In this document: piece after piece, positions 18,474 through 26,792 of the stretch
Layout: each line of letters begins with the position of its first letter
How positions within the stretch are numbered: position 1 is the stretch's first letter
Source: Sphingobacteriales bacterium
Lineage (GTDB): Bacteria > Bacteroidota > Bacteroidia > Chitinophagales > Chitinophagaceae
DNA length: 44,145 nt
Reading direction: 5' to 3'
NCBI GenBank assembly: GCA_023251235.1
Contig: JAHEZE010000014.1
Location: 1 to 44,145, forward strand
Translations under genes and position numbers: made by a program
The notes under the pieces: model-generated
Database searches by the model: none
Seen by the model: only the letters and a program-made list of their open reading frames with translations
Told to the model about the DNA's origin: nothing

Positions 18474-20924
18474 TTAAAGCCTTCGTTTCTTCGCAAAAAC
18501 GGAAGCAGCTATCGTTACAAATATTACGATGCTTATCGAACTCACCGGCATCAGAACAGCCGCCACAACAGGAGATAAAAGTGCCTGCACAGCAAAGCCT
18601 AGTCCAACAATGTTATAAGCAATAGAAATGATAAAACTTGCAGTAATGATTCGCTTACCTGCTTTTGCATAACTGATAAATTGCGGCAGCTTTTGTACTT
18701 CATTACTGTCCAGTATAGCATCGCATGCCGGTGTAAACTGGCTGGTGTTTTCACTTACTGCTATTCCCACATCGCTTGCCTGTAATGCTCCGGTATCATT
18801 CAGGCCATCGCCAAGCATCATCACTTTTTTATTTGTATCAATTCTTTTAAGATTTTTTATATAATTCAATTTGTCTTGTGGCGATTGAAAAAAGCTCAAC
18901 TTGCTTTTTTCACCAAGAACAGATTGCAGATTTTCTTTTTCTGCATCGTTATCGCCAGATAAGATATGCAGATCAAATTTTTTTGGTACAAGTTTTTTAA
19001 GCATTTCCTCAACACCTTCACGATATTGATTGCTGATTCTGAAAACACCCTTGTATTTATTATTTATTGAAAGAAATACCAAGCCACTCCCTGTCATTTC
19101 ATTCATGGTTTCATCTTCATTCACAAATTGCCAGGAGCCCATTTTTATAAAATGATCTTTTATTTTTCCTTCAATTCCTTTTCCGGCTTTTTCTGAAAAA
19201 AATTCAACTGGTAAAGAAATAAGGAGATTTTCTTCCAATAAATATTGTTTAATAATTATGCTCAGTGGATGCACCGATTCTTTTACCAGCGAGTAGATGA
19301 AACTCATTTCTTCATTAGTCAATTGCTTTCCTTCATATTTCACATTAGCACGGGATGAATGAGTAAGGGTTCCTGTTTTGTCTAAAACGATCGTATTGAT
19401 TGCTGATATTGCTTCAATGACGGATGAATTTTTCAGGTAAAATTTATTTTTTCCGAAATGACGGAGCATATTACCAAATGTGAATGTGGCAGAAAGCAGT
19501 AATGAACAGGGGCAGGCTACAATTAAAGATGCCGTAACTGCCGGTAAGATCTTTGATGTATCATTGAATGCCCAAAATAATGCAGCAGTTGCTGCAATGG
19601 TAAATAAGATGACGGTGAAGTATCGGCTCCAGGGATGTATAAATGATTTGGCTTTATTTTTCTGTTCGTTTATCACAGCAGTATTATTCCAGAGTTGTGT
19701 AATATAGCTTTGCTCAACAGGATTCACTACCTGCATTTCCAAACTGCCTCCCATTTGTTTACCTCCGGCGTAGATCAATTCTCCTTTTCTTTTGAGAACA
19801 GGTGTGTTTTCTCCTGATACAAAGCTGTAGTCGATATTTCCTTCTCCCTTAATGATTATTGCATCCGCAGGAATCATTTCATTATGCCTGACTAAAATAA
19901 TATCCTCTTTCAGCAAAGCATTTATAGTAGAAGTTTCTTCTTTACCATTTTTTATAATAGTTACCCCCAGCGGAAAATAGGATTTGTAGTCCCGGTCAAA
20001 AGAAAAGCTGTCATAAGTTTTATCCTGGAACCAGCGGCCAATGAGCATAAAGAAAACTATGCCACTCATTGAATCCAGATAGCCGGCCCCGGTACCAGTC
20101 AATATTTCAAATACGCTTCTGCAAAAAGTTATCAGTATCGCCAAAGCAATAGGGGCATCTATATTCAGCCATTTTTGCTGCAATCCTTTCCAGGCAGAAA
20201 TAAAAAATTCAGAAGCGCTGTAGAAAAATACGGGTAGTGATAATGCGAGGTTGAGATAGTTGAATACTTTTTCAAGGTAGGGCTGGTTGATATTGCCTGA
20301 TGAAAAATATTCAGGAAAACTCAGCATCATGATATTGCTGAAGCAAAATCCGGCAATTCCTATTTTAAAAAGTTTAGTGCGGTTTATTTTCTTTGCTTTT
20401 TTTACTTCTCCTTCTTTAAGGCTGATATAGGGTTCGTAACCCGTATAGGCCAGCAGTTCAACCACTTTTCGTAATGAAGTTTCAGCGGGATCAAATGCTA
20501 TAAAAATTTCTTTTCTTGAAAAATTTGTTTTTGAAAAAATTATCCCGGGTTGAATGGTATGAAGATTCTCCAGCAACCAGATGCAGGAGGCGCAATGCAT
20601 CTGGGGTAAATAGAAACTGATATTGCATTGCTGATCGTCCTTGAAGCGCAGCAGCTTTCTTTTCACTTCTTCATTATCCAGGTAGGCAAAACGGCTGGAA
20701 GAAAACTTACCTTTTACTTTAATGCCGGGAGTTTTACTAAGATCATAGTAATTACAAAGACCATTTTCCTGTAAAAGTTGGTAAACAAACTGGCAGCCCT
20801 CGCAGCAAAAATATTTTTCGTCTGCAAAAATGCTTTTATCACAGACTTCTCCGCAGTGATGACATTGCAGTGCAGTCTTTTTTCTTGGTTTGGTTCCCGT
20901 TTCTTTAATTATAAGCTCTTCCAA
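18474..20924 (-). CDS. ccoI: Copper-translocating P-type ATPase CcoI
   Basis: An 816-residue P1B-type ATPase that moves copper across the inner membrane for cbb3 assembly. It starts with a cysteine-rich metal-binding module (C21-x2-C24, C28, C40-C41-x2-C44) and a heavy-metal-associated domain (MHCASCIWLLENL). It has about eight membrane helices, the transport motif ACPCSLLLS, the phosphorylation site DKTGTLTHSS, and the hinge MLGDGLNDTGALQASDVGIAV. The N-terminal zinc-ribbon-like module followed by HMA is typical of FixI/CcoI rather than the CopA detoxification pumps. It is separated from ccoS by a 90-bp gap with its own promoter, and has its own FNR-type promoter upstream at 20971-21013. Confidence 0.95.
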   Translation of the reverse strand: MEELIIKETGTKPRKKTALQCHHCGEVCDKSIFADEKYFCCEGCQFVYQLLQENGLCNYYDLSKTPGIKVKGKFSSSRFAYLDNEEVKRKLLRFKDDQQCNISFYLPQMHCASCIWLLENLHTIQPGIIFSKTNFSRKEIFIAFDPAETSLRKVVELLAYTGYEPYISLKEGEVKKAKKINRTKLFKIGIAGFCFSNIMMLSFPEYFSSGNINQPYLEKVFNYLNLALSLPVFFYSASEFFISAWKGLQQKWLNIDAPIALAILITFCRSVFEILTGTGAGYLDSMSGIVFFMLIGRWFQDKTYDSFSFDRDYKSYFPLGVTIIKNGKEETSTINALLKEDIILVRHNEMIPADAIIIKGEGNIDYSFVSGENTPVLKRKGELIYAGGKQMGGSLEMQVVNPVEQSYITQLWNNTAVINEQKNKAKSFIHPWSRYFTVILFTIAATAALFWAFNDTSKILPAVTASLIVACPCSLLLSATFTFGNMLRHFGKNKFYLKNSSVIEAISAINTIVLDKTGTLTHSSRANVKYEGKQLTNEEMSFIYSLVKESVHPLSIIIKQYLLEENLLISLPVEFFSEKAGKGIEGKIKDHFIKMGSWQFVNEDETMNEMTGSGLVFLSINNKYKGVFRISNQYREGVEEMLKKLVPKKFDLHILSGDNDAEKENLQSVLGEKSKLSFFQSPQDKLNYIKNLKRIDTNKKVMMLGDGLNDTGALQASDVGIAVSENTSQFTPACDAILDSNEVQKLPQFISYAKAGKRIITASFIISIAYNIVGLGFAVQALLSPVVAAVLMPVSSISIVIFVTIAASVFAKKRRL

Positions 20925-20970
20925 CTTAATAAGTTTAGTAAAAGCAGGTAAAGATTATTTCAGATACAGA

Positions 20971-21013
20971 CATATTTAATGAGAATTATCAGAAAGAGGC
21001 CTGACTTAAGTCA
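20971..21013 (-). promoter_or_regulatory. FNR/CRP-type class II promoter of ccoI
   Basis: Perfect palindrome TGACTTAAGTCA at 21002-21013 (centre 21007.5). A -7-like TAAATATG runs 20978 to 20971 on the minus strand, one mismatch from TAnnTTTG, with the usual 36.5-bp spacing. It abuts the terminator of the upstream ric gene. Confidence 0.75.
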
Positions 21014-21044
21014 ATTAAAAAGAAACCCCTGAAGAATCAGGGGT
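21014..21044 (-). terminator. Intrinsic terminator read on the minus strand, after ric
   Basis: Perfect 8-bp stem ACCCCTGA / TCAGGGGT (21025-21032 with 21037-21044), loop AGAA. On the minus strand it is followed by TTCTTTTTAATTG. It ends transcription from ric immediately before the ccoI promoter. Confidence 0.75.
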
Positions 21045-21187
21045 CGTAATTGAAACGAAAACCAACGATTGCCCATCCTAAGATGGGATAGAGGTATTAA
21101 TTTTTTGAAATACGGTATTGTAAATGATTAATTCTGAACAAAGCTATCTGTAACCGTTATCTGACGAAATGATTCCTGTCAACAGGC

Positions 21188-21228
21188 GGCCTGATATAAC
21201 TCAGGTCTGAAAATCGTTTTCAGGCCTG
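21188..21228. repeat. Overlapping inverted repeats in the ric-ccoI gap
   Basis: A 12-bp stem (21202-21213 with 21217-21228, one G-U pair, 3-nt loop) overlaps a second possible pairing, CCTGA at 21190-21194 with TCAGG at 21201-21205, and the first arm can instead pair with the third (GGCCTGA with TCAGGCC). The strands are mutually exclusive partners. This is the only structure I see in the gap 21045-21371 apart from a small CCCATC/GATGGG hairpin at 21072-21087; no gene is evident there. Confidence 0.55.
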
Positions 21229-21371
21229 TATTTACTTTTAGAAGGATATAATTTCAATTTAAAGACAATGCTTATGTGCCTCATGCCCTTTACTTTCTGT
21301 TTTGTTTGATTTTCACCAAAACCATTTAAAAATGGGAAGCTGACATTTCAATCCGGGAGGTTAGCCCATCT

Positions 21372-22115
21372 TTAATTTAATATCGCTTCCTGCAACTCTT
21401 TAAATGTGCCAATTGCTTTTGGGAATAGAATATTATTCTCCAGGTGTACATGCTGATGTAAATCCAGTTCAAAAGCTCTTAAAGAGGCAAAACTTAAAGC
21501 ATAAGTTGTACATGCATCCGGAGGAGCTGTATAATCATTGCTCAGCATTCTTATCTCATTCAGCAAATTTCCTGCATGATCATGTTCCTGCTCCATAATC
21601 GTAATCGGTGATTGCAGGTAAGTAATATTGAGTTGCAGATTTACAGCTTCCAGGTCAGCCAGTTTCTGTAATTCTTTTATGCGGGGAAATAAAATATGTT
21701 CTTCTTTTTTCATGTGCCCTTCCATTTCTTCTTTTACCGCAGCAAAAATCTGAAATATTTTATACAATTCCGGGTGTCGTTCACCATGCTTTGATGAAAC
21801 CTTTTGCAGATAAGCATTGAGTTGAGGCATTTCATCTTTTACATAGGCATGATGTGTGTGTACGATATAGTCACATAGTTGGGTCATATTCATATTGTCA
21901 AACTCAATTGCTTTTGTTTTGTCATTTCCGTTAAAAATATTTTCCAGTTCGGCCGTTACAACAGTAACAGGAATTTCCTGCTCTGCACAGGCTTGTTCTA
22001 AAGAACGTTTTCCTTTGCAGCAAAAATCAAGGCGGTATTTTTCAAATATGTTTGCTGCTTTATGATTACTGTTTACGATCTGGGCCAGCGTAAGAGAGGT
22101 CAAAGATGTATTCAT
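21372..22115 (-). CDS. ric: Iron-sulfur cluster repair di-iron protein (Ric/ScdA/YtfE)
   Basis: A 247-residue protein that repairs Fe-S clusters damaged by NO or peroxide. The N-terminal DUF542 domain has the family motif DFCCKGKRSL (Cys32-Cys33), and the rest is a hemerythrin-like four-helix bundle with His/Glu ligands of a di-iron site (VHTHHAYVKDE, EGHMKKEEHILFPRI, MEQEHDHAGN, DLHQHVHLENNILFPKAI). It has its own promoter with two FNR-type boxes. It lies downstream of the heme-copper cluster on the same strand, with a 195-bp gap, and has a paralogue at 36795-37541. Confidence 0.93.
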   Translation of the reverse strand: MNTSLTSLTLAQIVNSNHKAANIFEKYRLDFCCKGKRSLEQACAEQEIPVTVVTAELENIFNGNDKTKAIEFDNMNMTQLCDYIVHTHHAYVKDEMPQLNAYLQKVSSKHGERHPELYKIFQIFAAVKEEMEGHMKKEEHILFPRIKELQKLADLEAVNLQLNITYLQSPITIMEQEHDHAGNLLNEIRMLSNDYTAPPDACTTYALSFASLRAFELDLHQHVHLENNILFPKAIGTFKELQEAILN

Positions 22116-22132
22116 ATTAAATTGTTTGTGTA

Positions 22133-22196
22133 CAAAAATGTCAAGATGATCCTTCTGTCTTTATGATCTTAGTCGCCTTTCTGTTGATTTAAGTCA
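22133..22196 (-). promoter_or_regulatory. FNR/CRP-type promoter of ric with two boxes
   Basis: A perfect palindrome TGATTTAAGTCA at 22185-22196 and a one-mismatch copy TGATCTTAGTCG at 22164-22175, 21 bp apart. The minus-strand -7 element CATTTTTG runs 22140 to 22133. The proximal, imperfect box has the standard 36.5-bp spacing to it; the distal one sits two helical turns further up. No gene is seen in 22197-22310. Confidence 0.72.
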
Positions 22197-22310
22197 GTAT
22201 TGCTGAAAAGAAGGCTGGTATTATGTTTCAAAAACTCAATCCAATAATTGATCCTGTTTCGAAAAACGATTTTTTTTCAATAAATAAATACTTCAAATTT
22301 TTTTCGATTT

Positions 22311-24272
22311 TCATTTCACTGGTTTTGATTCTTTGGTGGCTTTGGCTAGCTTTCCATCTTTTAAGATAATAAATATGCCATCACCCCTTTCCATAGTTAC
22401 ATGTTCAAGACTTTGCTTTTTATCGGTAAATGCAGTTTCAGTCAGGTAAACATTTATTTCATCTTCTTTTAATTTCAATTCTGTATAAATAAACATGGCA
22501 ATATCCTGTCGCCAACCTCTTGGTGTAAATTCTTTTTCATAAAGAAGTTTTCCATCTTTTGCAGAGGTAATTTCAAGTTTTACCGGGCTTCTTTTCTTTA
22601 CCACCGGAATCTTTGATTGCATGTGCTTTTCCTCCGATTGTATTTTTTCAAATTCAGTGGGAGCAGAAACATATTTCATGTTCACTATTAGTGTTTTTTC
22701 ATTTTTATCATAAAAACGGACTACGGTACTGCTCAGTGGAATCATCAGCAGGAAGAAACCGGTCATAATACCGGCCGATAATACATGATTAATGCGGAAG
22801 TAATCTTTATATTGAAATTTATTTTCCTGAACAGCAGTATTTGTTTTACCTGCTGCTTCCACAAATCCTTTCAGCAGTTCCGGTTTATATTGCGAGATGG
22901 TGAACAGCTTCACATTACTCACATTTATTTTTTTTGAAAATACCGGTGGTCGTTTTCTCAAAAAACGAAGTATGGCCCATGTTTTTCCTTTCCGGTAATA
23001 ACAATCCTCGCAACTCAGCATAGCCACCGCCTTGGAACGGTTTTGTGCAATAGCCTGAACATCTTTTGCCAGCACACTTCCAATACAAGGAACTTTAAGG
23101 TGCTCATACTGTAAGCCGCTTGGGATATCAAATTCTTTAAAATATTCGCAGGAAAGAACAGTAAGGTCATTTTTCTGTTCCAATGAATTTCTATTGATTT
23201 CAGGAAACCCAGGCATAGTAATAGCATGTTCACGGCATGAACCGATACAGATGCCACAGCTTACACATTTGGCAGGATTCAAAATGGCTTTTCTTTCACC
23301 TTTATAAATAAGCATATCAATAGCATCGTAGGGACAATCATAAGAACATAAATTACAGGAATCACATTTATCAAGATCAATAAGTGCCGGTGGTCTTTGT
23401 TTTCTTTTTAAAACATGAGGAATGATGGAAAGTAATAACCCAGAGCCAATAAGGATCATCCAGTTTACTCTTACAGAAAAGAGTTTAAGCAGGTAATAAC
23501 CGAAATAATAATACCAGTCAAACGTGGTTTCAACAGGAAGAAAAGTTTGCTGCGCCGGGGAATCACTTTTTACGGGAAACACAATTGAAATAACAGCGAC
23601 AGCTGCCAAAACATAGATCATTAATAATCTGGAAGGAAATATTTTTGGTTTGGAAATTTTCATCACATGAATCCATAGAATGATTACGGTAAGCACCGAA
23701 AAGAAAATATGACCAAACAAGGCTACCCTGAAGAAGCCACCGATAGTTTCCAGATCATTCAGTAAAAAAGCACCGGCAATTGACGCATCAAAGATGGGAA
23801 GACCTGAAAAAAATCTGGCAGTGAGAAAGCCTACCAGTTTTGCTTTCTGATCCCATACCAGCAGAAATCCGGTAACACCGATAAGCAGAACAACAAGAAA
23901 AGAAATCACTCCACTGATCCATGAAAGCATTCTTTTGAATTTTCCTGTAATCAAGGTATGAATCAGGTGGAGCAGAATAAATATGACCAAAAGATCGGAA
24001 GAATAACGGTGTACTGTTCTCATCCAGTCATTAAAAAAGTTAGTTGAAATTTTTTGAACTGAATCATATGCATGTAAAGGATCTATATTGTAAAAGAGAA
24101 AGACATAGAAGCCTGAAATAACTGCTACGGTAAATAAAAAGACAGCAATAGTTCCCAGTTGGTAAAGGGGATTGAGTTCTGTAGAATAGATGCGGCTGAA
24201 AAAAGAAGCAAAACGCTGGTAAAGTTGATGGCCTTTTATTCTGACCGGTAGAATTTTTATTGCTTCATTCAT
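22311..24272 (-). CDS. Cytochrome b / ferredoxin / MvhD-like fusion membrane protein
   Basis: A 653-residue modular redox protein. Residues about 35-235 are a cytochrome b N-terminal domain with two His pairs, His88/His102 and His188/His202, each spaced as in bc-complex cytochrome b, so two hemes b. Another helix follows (about 271-286), then two [4Fe-4S] motifs (C303, C306, C309, C313 and C336, C339, C342, C346). Residues about 370-440 (Cys375, Cys396, Cys421, Cys424; motif LSCEDCYYRKGKTWAILRF) resemble the MvhD/FlpD hydrogenase iron-sulfur subunit. A last helix (about 485-508) precedes a basic C-terminal domain. It overlaps the sco gene by 8 bp, so it is translationally coupled to the heme-copper operon and likely moves electrons between the quinone pool, a soluble donor and that enzyme. 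Exact partner unknown. Confidence 0.8.
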   Translation of the reverse strand: MNEAIKILPVRIKGHQLYQRFASFFSRIYSTELNPLYQLGTIAVFLFTVAVISGFYVFLFYNIDPLHAYDSVQKISTNFFNDWMRTVHRYSSDLLVIFILLHLIHTLITGKFKRMLSWISGVISFLVVLLIGVTGFLLVWDQKAKLVGFLTARFFSGLPIFDASIAGAFLLNDLETIGGFFRVALFGHIFFSVLTVIILWIHVMKISKPKIFPSRLLMIYVLAAVAVISIVFPVKSDSPAQQTFLPVETTFDWYYYFGYYLLKLFSVRVNWMILIGSGLLLSIIPHVLKRKQRPPALIDLDKCDSCNLCSYDCPYDAIDMLIYKGERKAILNPAKCVSCGICIGSCREHAITMPGFPEINRNSLEQKNDLTVLSCEYFKEFDIPSGLQYEHLKVPCIGSVLAKDVQAIAQNRSKAVAMLSCEDCYYRKGKTWAILRFLRKRPPVFSKKINVSNVKLFTISQYKPELLKGFVEAAGKTNTAVQENKFQYKDYFRINHVLSAGIMTGFFLLMIPLSSTVVRFYDKNEKTLIVNMKYVSAPTEFEKIQSEEKHMQSKIPVVKKRSPVKLEITSAKDGKLLYEKEFTPRGWRQDIAMFIYTELKLKEDEINVYLTETAFTDKKQSLEHVTMERGDGIFIILKDGKLAKATKESKPVK

Positions 24273-25008
24273 TGATGCGGGCAGTTTTAAAAGTTTTCAG
24301 CAGGAGAGTAGAGATGATAATAATAAAAAATATTCCGGCACTGGTGGAAATTATAAAGCCCCAGTTCAGCAAATAAGTTTTTGTAACCGGATCAAATGCG
24401 AAACATTTCAGGTAAAGACCTTTGAAAAGACTCAGCCTTGTTTTTTCGGTACTGGCTTCCAACACGGCCAGTTTAATATCTTTTGCTTTTGGAGTTAATC
24501 CATAAATGTATCTTGAAATTCTTCCACTCGGAGTAAGAATAATAATCACATTGGGATGAATAAACTCCCCGCTCTTGGAAATATCATATTGATAATCTAA
24601 AGATTTCAACAATTTTTGAATTTCGGGATAAGAAGCAGTGGTGGCTCTCCAGGCTTCACCATCAATATTCCAATGGGATTCAAAATTTTCAAGTTCTTCT
24701 TTTCTATCACTACTGTCGAATGAAAAACTAACGATAAAAAAATCTTTCCCAAGTGTTCCAAGTCTATCTGTACTTTCTTTTAACCCATTACTTACAATGG
24801 AACATGTGGAAGGACATTTGGTATAAATAGGGCTAAGGATGATTGGCTTTTTATTCAGTAAAGAAAACAATTCATATTGTCTCCCTTTGGCATCCTGCAG
24901 TAAAATGTTTTCCACCTTGCGGCCGATAAATTTATTTTCATCAGGAAGATTGAAACTGCTGCACAGGAATAACAGCATACATAATAGTATGAATTTACTT
25001 TTTAACAT
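24265..25008 (-). CDS. SCO1/SenC family copper chaperone with C-terminal anchor
   Basis: A 247-residue protein with a signal peptide, a thioredoxin-like SCO domain (about 30-190) and a C-terminal transmembrane helix (about 214-236). The copper ligands are present: C-P-S-T-C in IYTKCPSTCSIV and the distal His in GEFIHPNVIII. SCO proteins build the CuA centre; the adjacent subunit II has a complete CuA site, so that is its likely client. It lies 80 bp after subunit I, with a strong hairpin in the gap, and overlaps the following cytochrome b fusion gene. Confidence 0.92.
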   Translation of the reverse strand: MLKSKFILLCMLLFLCSSFNLPDENKFIGRKVENILLQDAKGRQYELFSLLNKKPIILSPIYTKCPSTCSIVSNGLKESTDRLGTLGKDFFIVSFSFDSSDRKEELENFESHWNIDGEAWRATTASYPEIQKLLKSLDYQYDISKSGEFIHPNVIIILTPSGRISRYIYGLTPKAKDIKLAVLEASTEKTRLSLFKGLYLKCFAFDPVTKTYLLNWGFIISTSAGIFFIIIISTLLLKTFKTARINE

Positions 25009-25032
25009 TGTCTACAGCGTTTGGCGAACAAC

Positions 25033-25055
25033 CGGGGCTTCCATAGGAAACCCCG
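25033..25055. repeat. Intercistronic hairpin between subunit I and sco
   Basis: Stem CGGGGCTTCC (25033-25042) with GGAAACCCCG (25046-25055), 10 bp with one G-U type pair, 3-nt loop ATA. No T-run follows on the minus strand, so it is more likely an mRNA stabiliser or attenuator than a full terminator. Confidence 0.6.
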
Positions 25056-25088
25056 TGTCGCCTTACATAAGCAGTCAGTCCCGGTTCA

Positions 25089-26777
25089 TTAATTTACATT
25101 CCATGTTGCAGCCAGCCACTTCCAGTTCAAGAAAAACAGAACAAGGAAAGTAAGCAGGAACAATAGGGTGAGTATAAGGGTACCGGGTGCCTCATACCCT
25201 TTATGTTTCTTACCTTCCGGTGCCAGCGCAGAAATTTTCAATTGCATATCCTGCGGTCCATTTACTCTTGGCCCAAAGAAAACAGATACTACTACCTGTA
25301 AAACCCAGAGAAGCGCTGCTGTAAATGCAAGAGAGCCGCCCAACATCATCAGGGTCCAAAAGAAATCAACGGCAGGATTAAAATTGTGTGTAAATGGCCC
25401 ACCGCTGAATGATGCGTCCCAGTGACGGCGGGGTACACCAAACTGACCCAGCACAATCATGGATACAGACAATATGGCTATGCCGATGAAAAATAACCAG
25501 GGTATTGCTTTCGCAAGTTTAAATGCTACAATTTTTCTGCGAAATATTAATGGAATGAGATAGTAAGTAATGCCCATGAATGTAAGCGTAGTGCCAATTA
25601 CAACTGTTCCTTTAAAATGACCGGGAATTGCCAATGTATTGTGAACAATAATATTGGTTTGCTCCATTCCGAAAATAACTCCGGTGGTACCACCAATAAA
25701 ACCAAATCCGATACAAGCCAGCACAATGGATGAAAATGCGGGGTTACCCCAAGGCGCTTTACTCAGCCATTCAAATAATCCTTTACTGTATCCCCATCTT
25801 CTTTGTGCCGATTCAATAGATGATGGAACAGCAAATGCATGTATCATTGATGCCAATACAGCGAGATACATTGCATAACTGGTGTTCCAAACTTTCCATG
25901 CACTGCTGAGTCCGGGGTCAGTCATGAGGTGATGTGCTGAAGCTAGGCAGATAAAGAAAATGTATAAAACAAAAGCCGTTCTTGAAATTCTTTCATTGAT
26001 ACTGGTGCCTCCGACAGCTAAAAAGGATACGAGATACCAGATACTAACCATGGCCGCCACATTGATTTGTTGTGATGAGTGGCCAAGCCCCCACCAGATC
26101 AGTTTGTACATTCCAGCATCAATATTCTGAATCAACCCGACTGACCATAAAAAAGTTGGAATATAAATAATAGCTCCTGATGCAAGAGTGATAACTGCAA
26201 TGATTGCGGCCGCCATCAAACCATATGTGAACAAGGGTAAGGTTTCACCATAAGTTTTTTCTTTTCTTGCAATCATCAGATTACCGAAGAAAAGAGCTAC
26301 GCCCAGTAAGGCGCCAACGGCAAATAAAATAATGCCCAGATAATATAATGGATGTGCTTTTATGGGAGCATAAGATGTCATCATCACATCGGCTTTTCCA
26401 CTCAGCACCATTACATTTACCATAATCATACCTCCAACCATTAATATAAAAGAAAGCCATCCCAGTTTCGGGGCACAGAATCTTGTATTTAACACAACGG
26501 TGGACCCAAAATACAAACCGGCTATTTCAAAAAACACAATCCAGAAAATGAGGGCATTTAATCCATGAAATGTGACCAACCGGTAATACCATTCTGCGGA
26601 AAGTAAATGCACCGGTTGATAACGGGTAAATACCAGCAGGATAGCGCCAACTATAGCCATTAATAAACAAACAACTGCTACCACGGCGTTCACCCGGATA
26701 AGTGTTTGTGATCTCAGATCCACTTTGAAGCCGGTGATATCGCATGTGCGGTGAGGTATATTTAGTAAGGTATCCAT
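25089..26777 (-). CDS. Heme-copper reductase subunit I, B-family-like, probable NO reductase
   Basis: A 562-residue, about 13-helix catalytic subunit related to ba3-type oxidases. Low-spin heme ligand His71 (TFHGLNALIFW), CuB ligands His233 and the pair His282-His283 (SAHHLMTDPG), and high-spin heme ligand His387 (IPGHFKGTV) are all present. Two key positions differ from O2 reductases: the helix VI motif is HSSQQ, so Gln237 replaces the cross-linked Tyr, and Lys389 stands where the second low-spin heme His is expected. Loss of the Tyr is a feature of NO-reducing members of the superfamily (eNOR and similar lineages), and no NorB/NorC is present although nosZ and two ric genes are. I infer NO reduction; O2 reduction cannot be excluded. 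It lies 15 bp after subunit II. Confidence 0.8.
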   Translation of the reverse strand: MDTLLNIPHRTCDITGFKVDLRSQTLIRVNAVVAVVCLLMAIVGAILLVFTRYQPVHLLSAEWYYRLVTFHGLNALIFWIVFFEIAGLYFGSTVVLNTRFCAPKLGWLSFILMVGGMIMVNVMVLSGKADVMMTSYAPIKAHPLYYLGIILFAVGALLGVALFFGNLMIARKEKTYGETLPLFTYGLMAAAIIAVITLASGAIIYIPTFLWSVGLIQNIDAGMYKLIWWGLGHSSQQINVAAMVSIWYLVSFLAVGGTSINERISRTAFVLYIFFICLASAHHLMTDPGLSSAWKVWNTSYAMYLAVLASMIHAFAVPSSIESAQRRWGYSKGLFEWLSKAPWGNPAFSSIVLACIGFGFIGGTTGVIFGMEQTNIIVHNTLAIPGHFKGTVVIGTTLTFMGITYYLIPLIFRRKIVAFKLAKAIPWLFFIGIAILSVSMIVLGQFGVPRRHWDASFSGGPFTHNFNPAVDFFWTLMMLGGSLAFTAALLWVLQVVVSVFFGPRVNGPQDMQLKISALAPEGKKHKGYEAPGTLILTLLFLLTFLVLFFLNWKWLAATWNVN

Positions 26778-26792
26778 ATAATTTTTTTTAAA

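Noticed and set aside
25033-25055. Hairpin before sco as a full operon terminator
   Set aside because: It lacks a T tract on the coding strand and the genes on both sides are functionally linked, so I list it only as an intercistronic hairpin.
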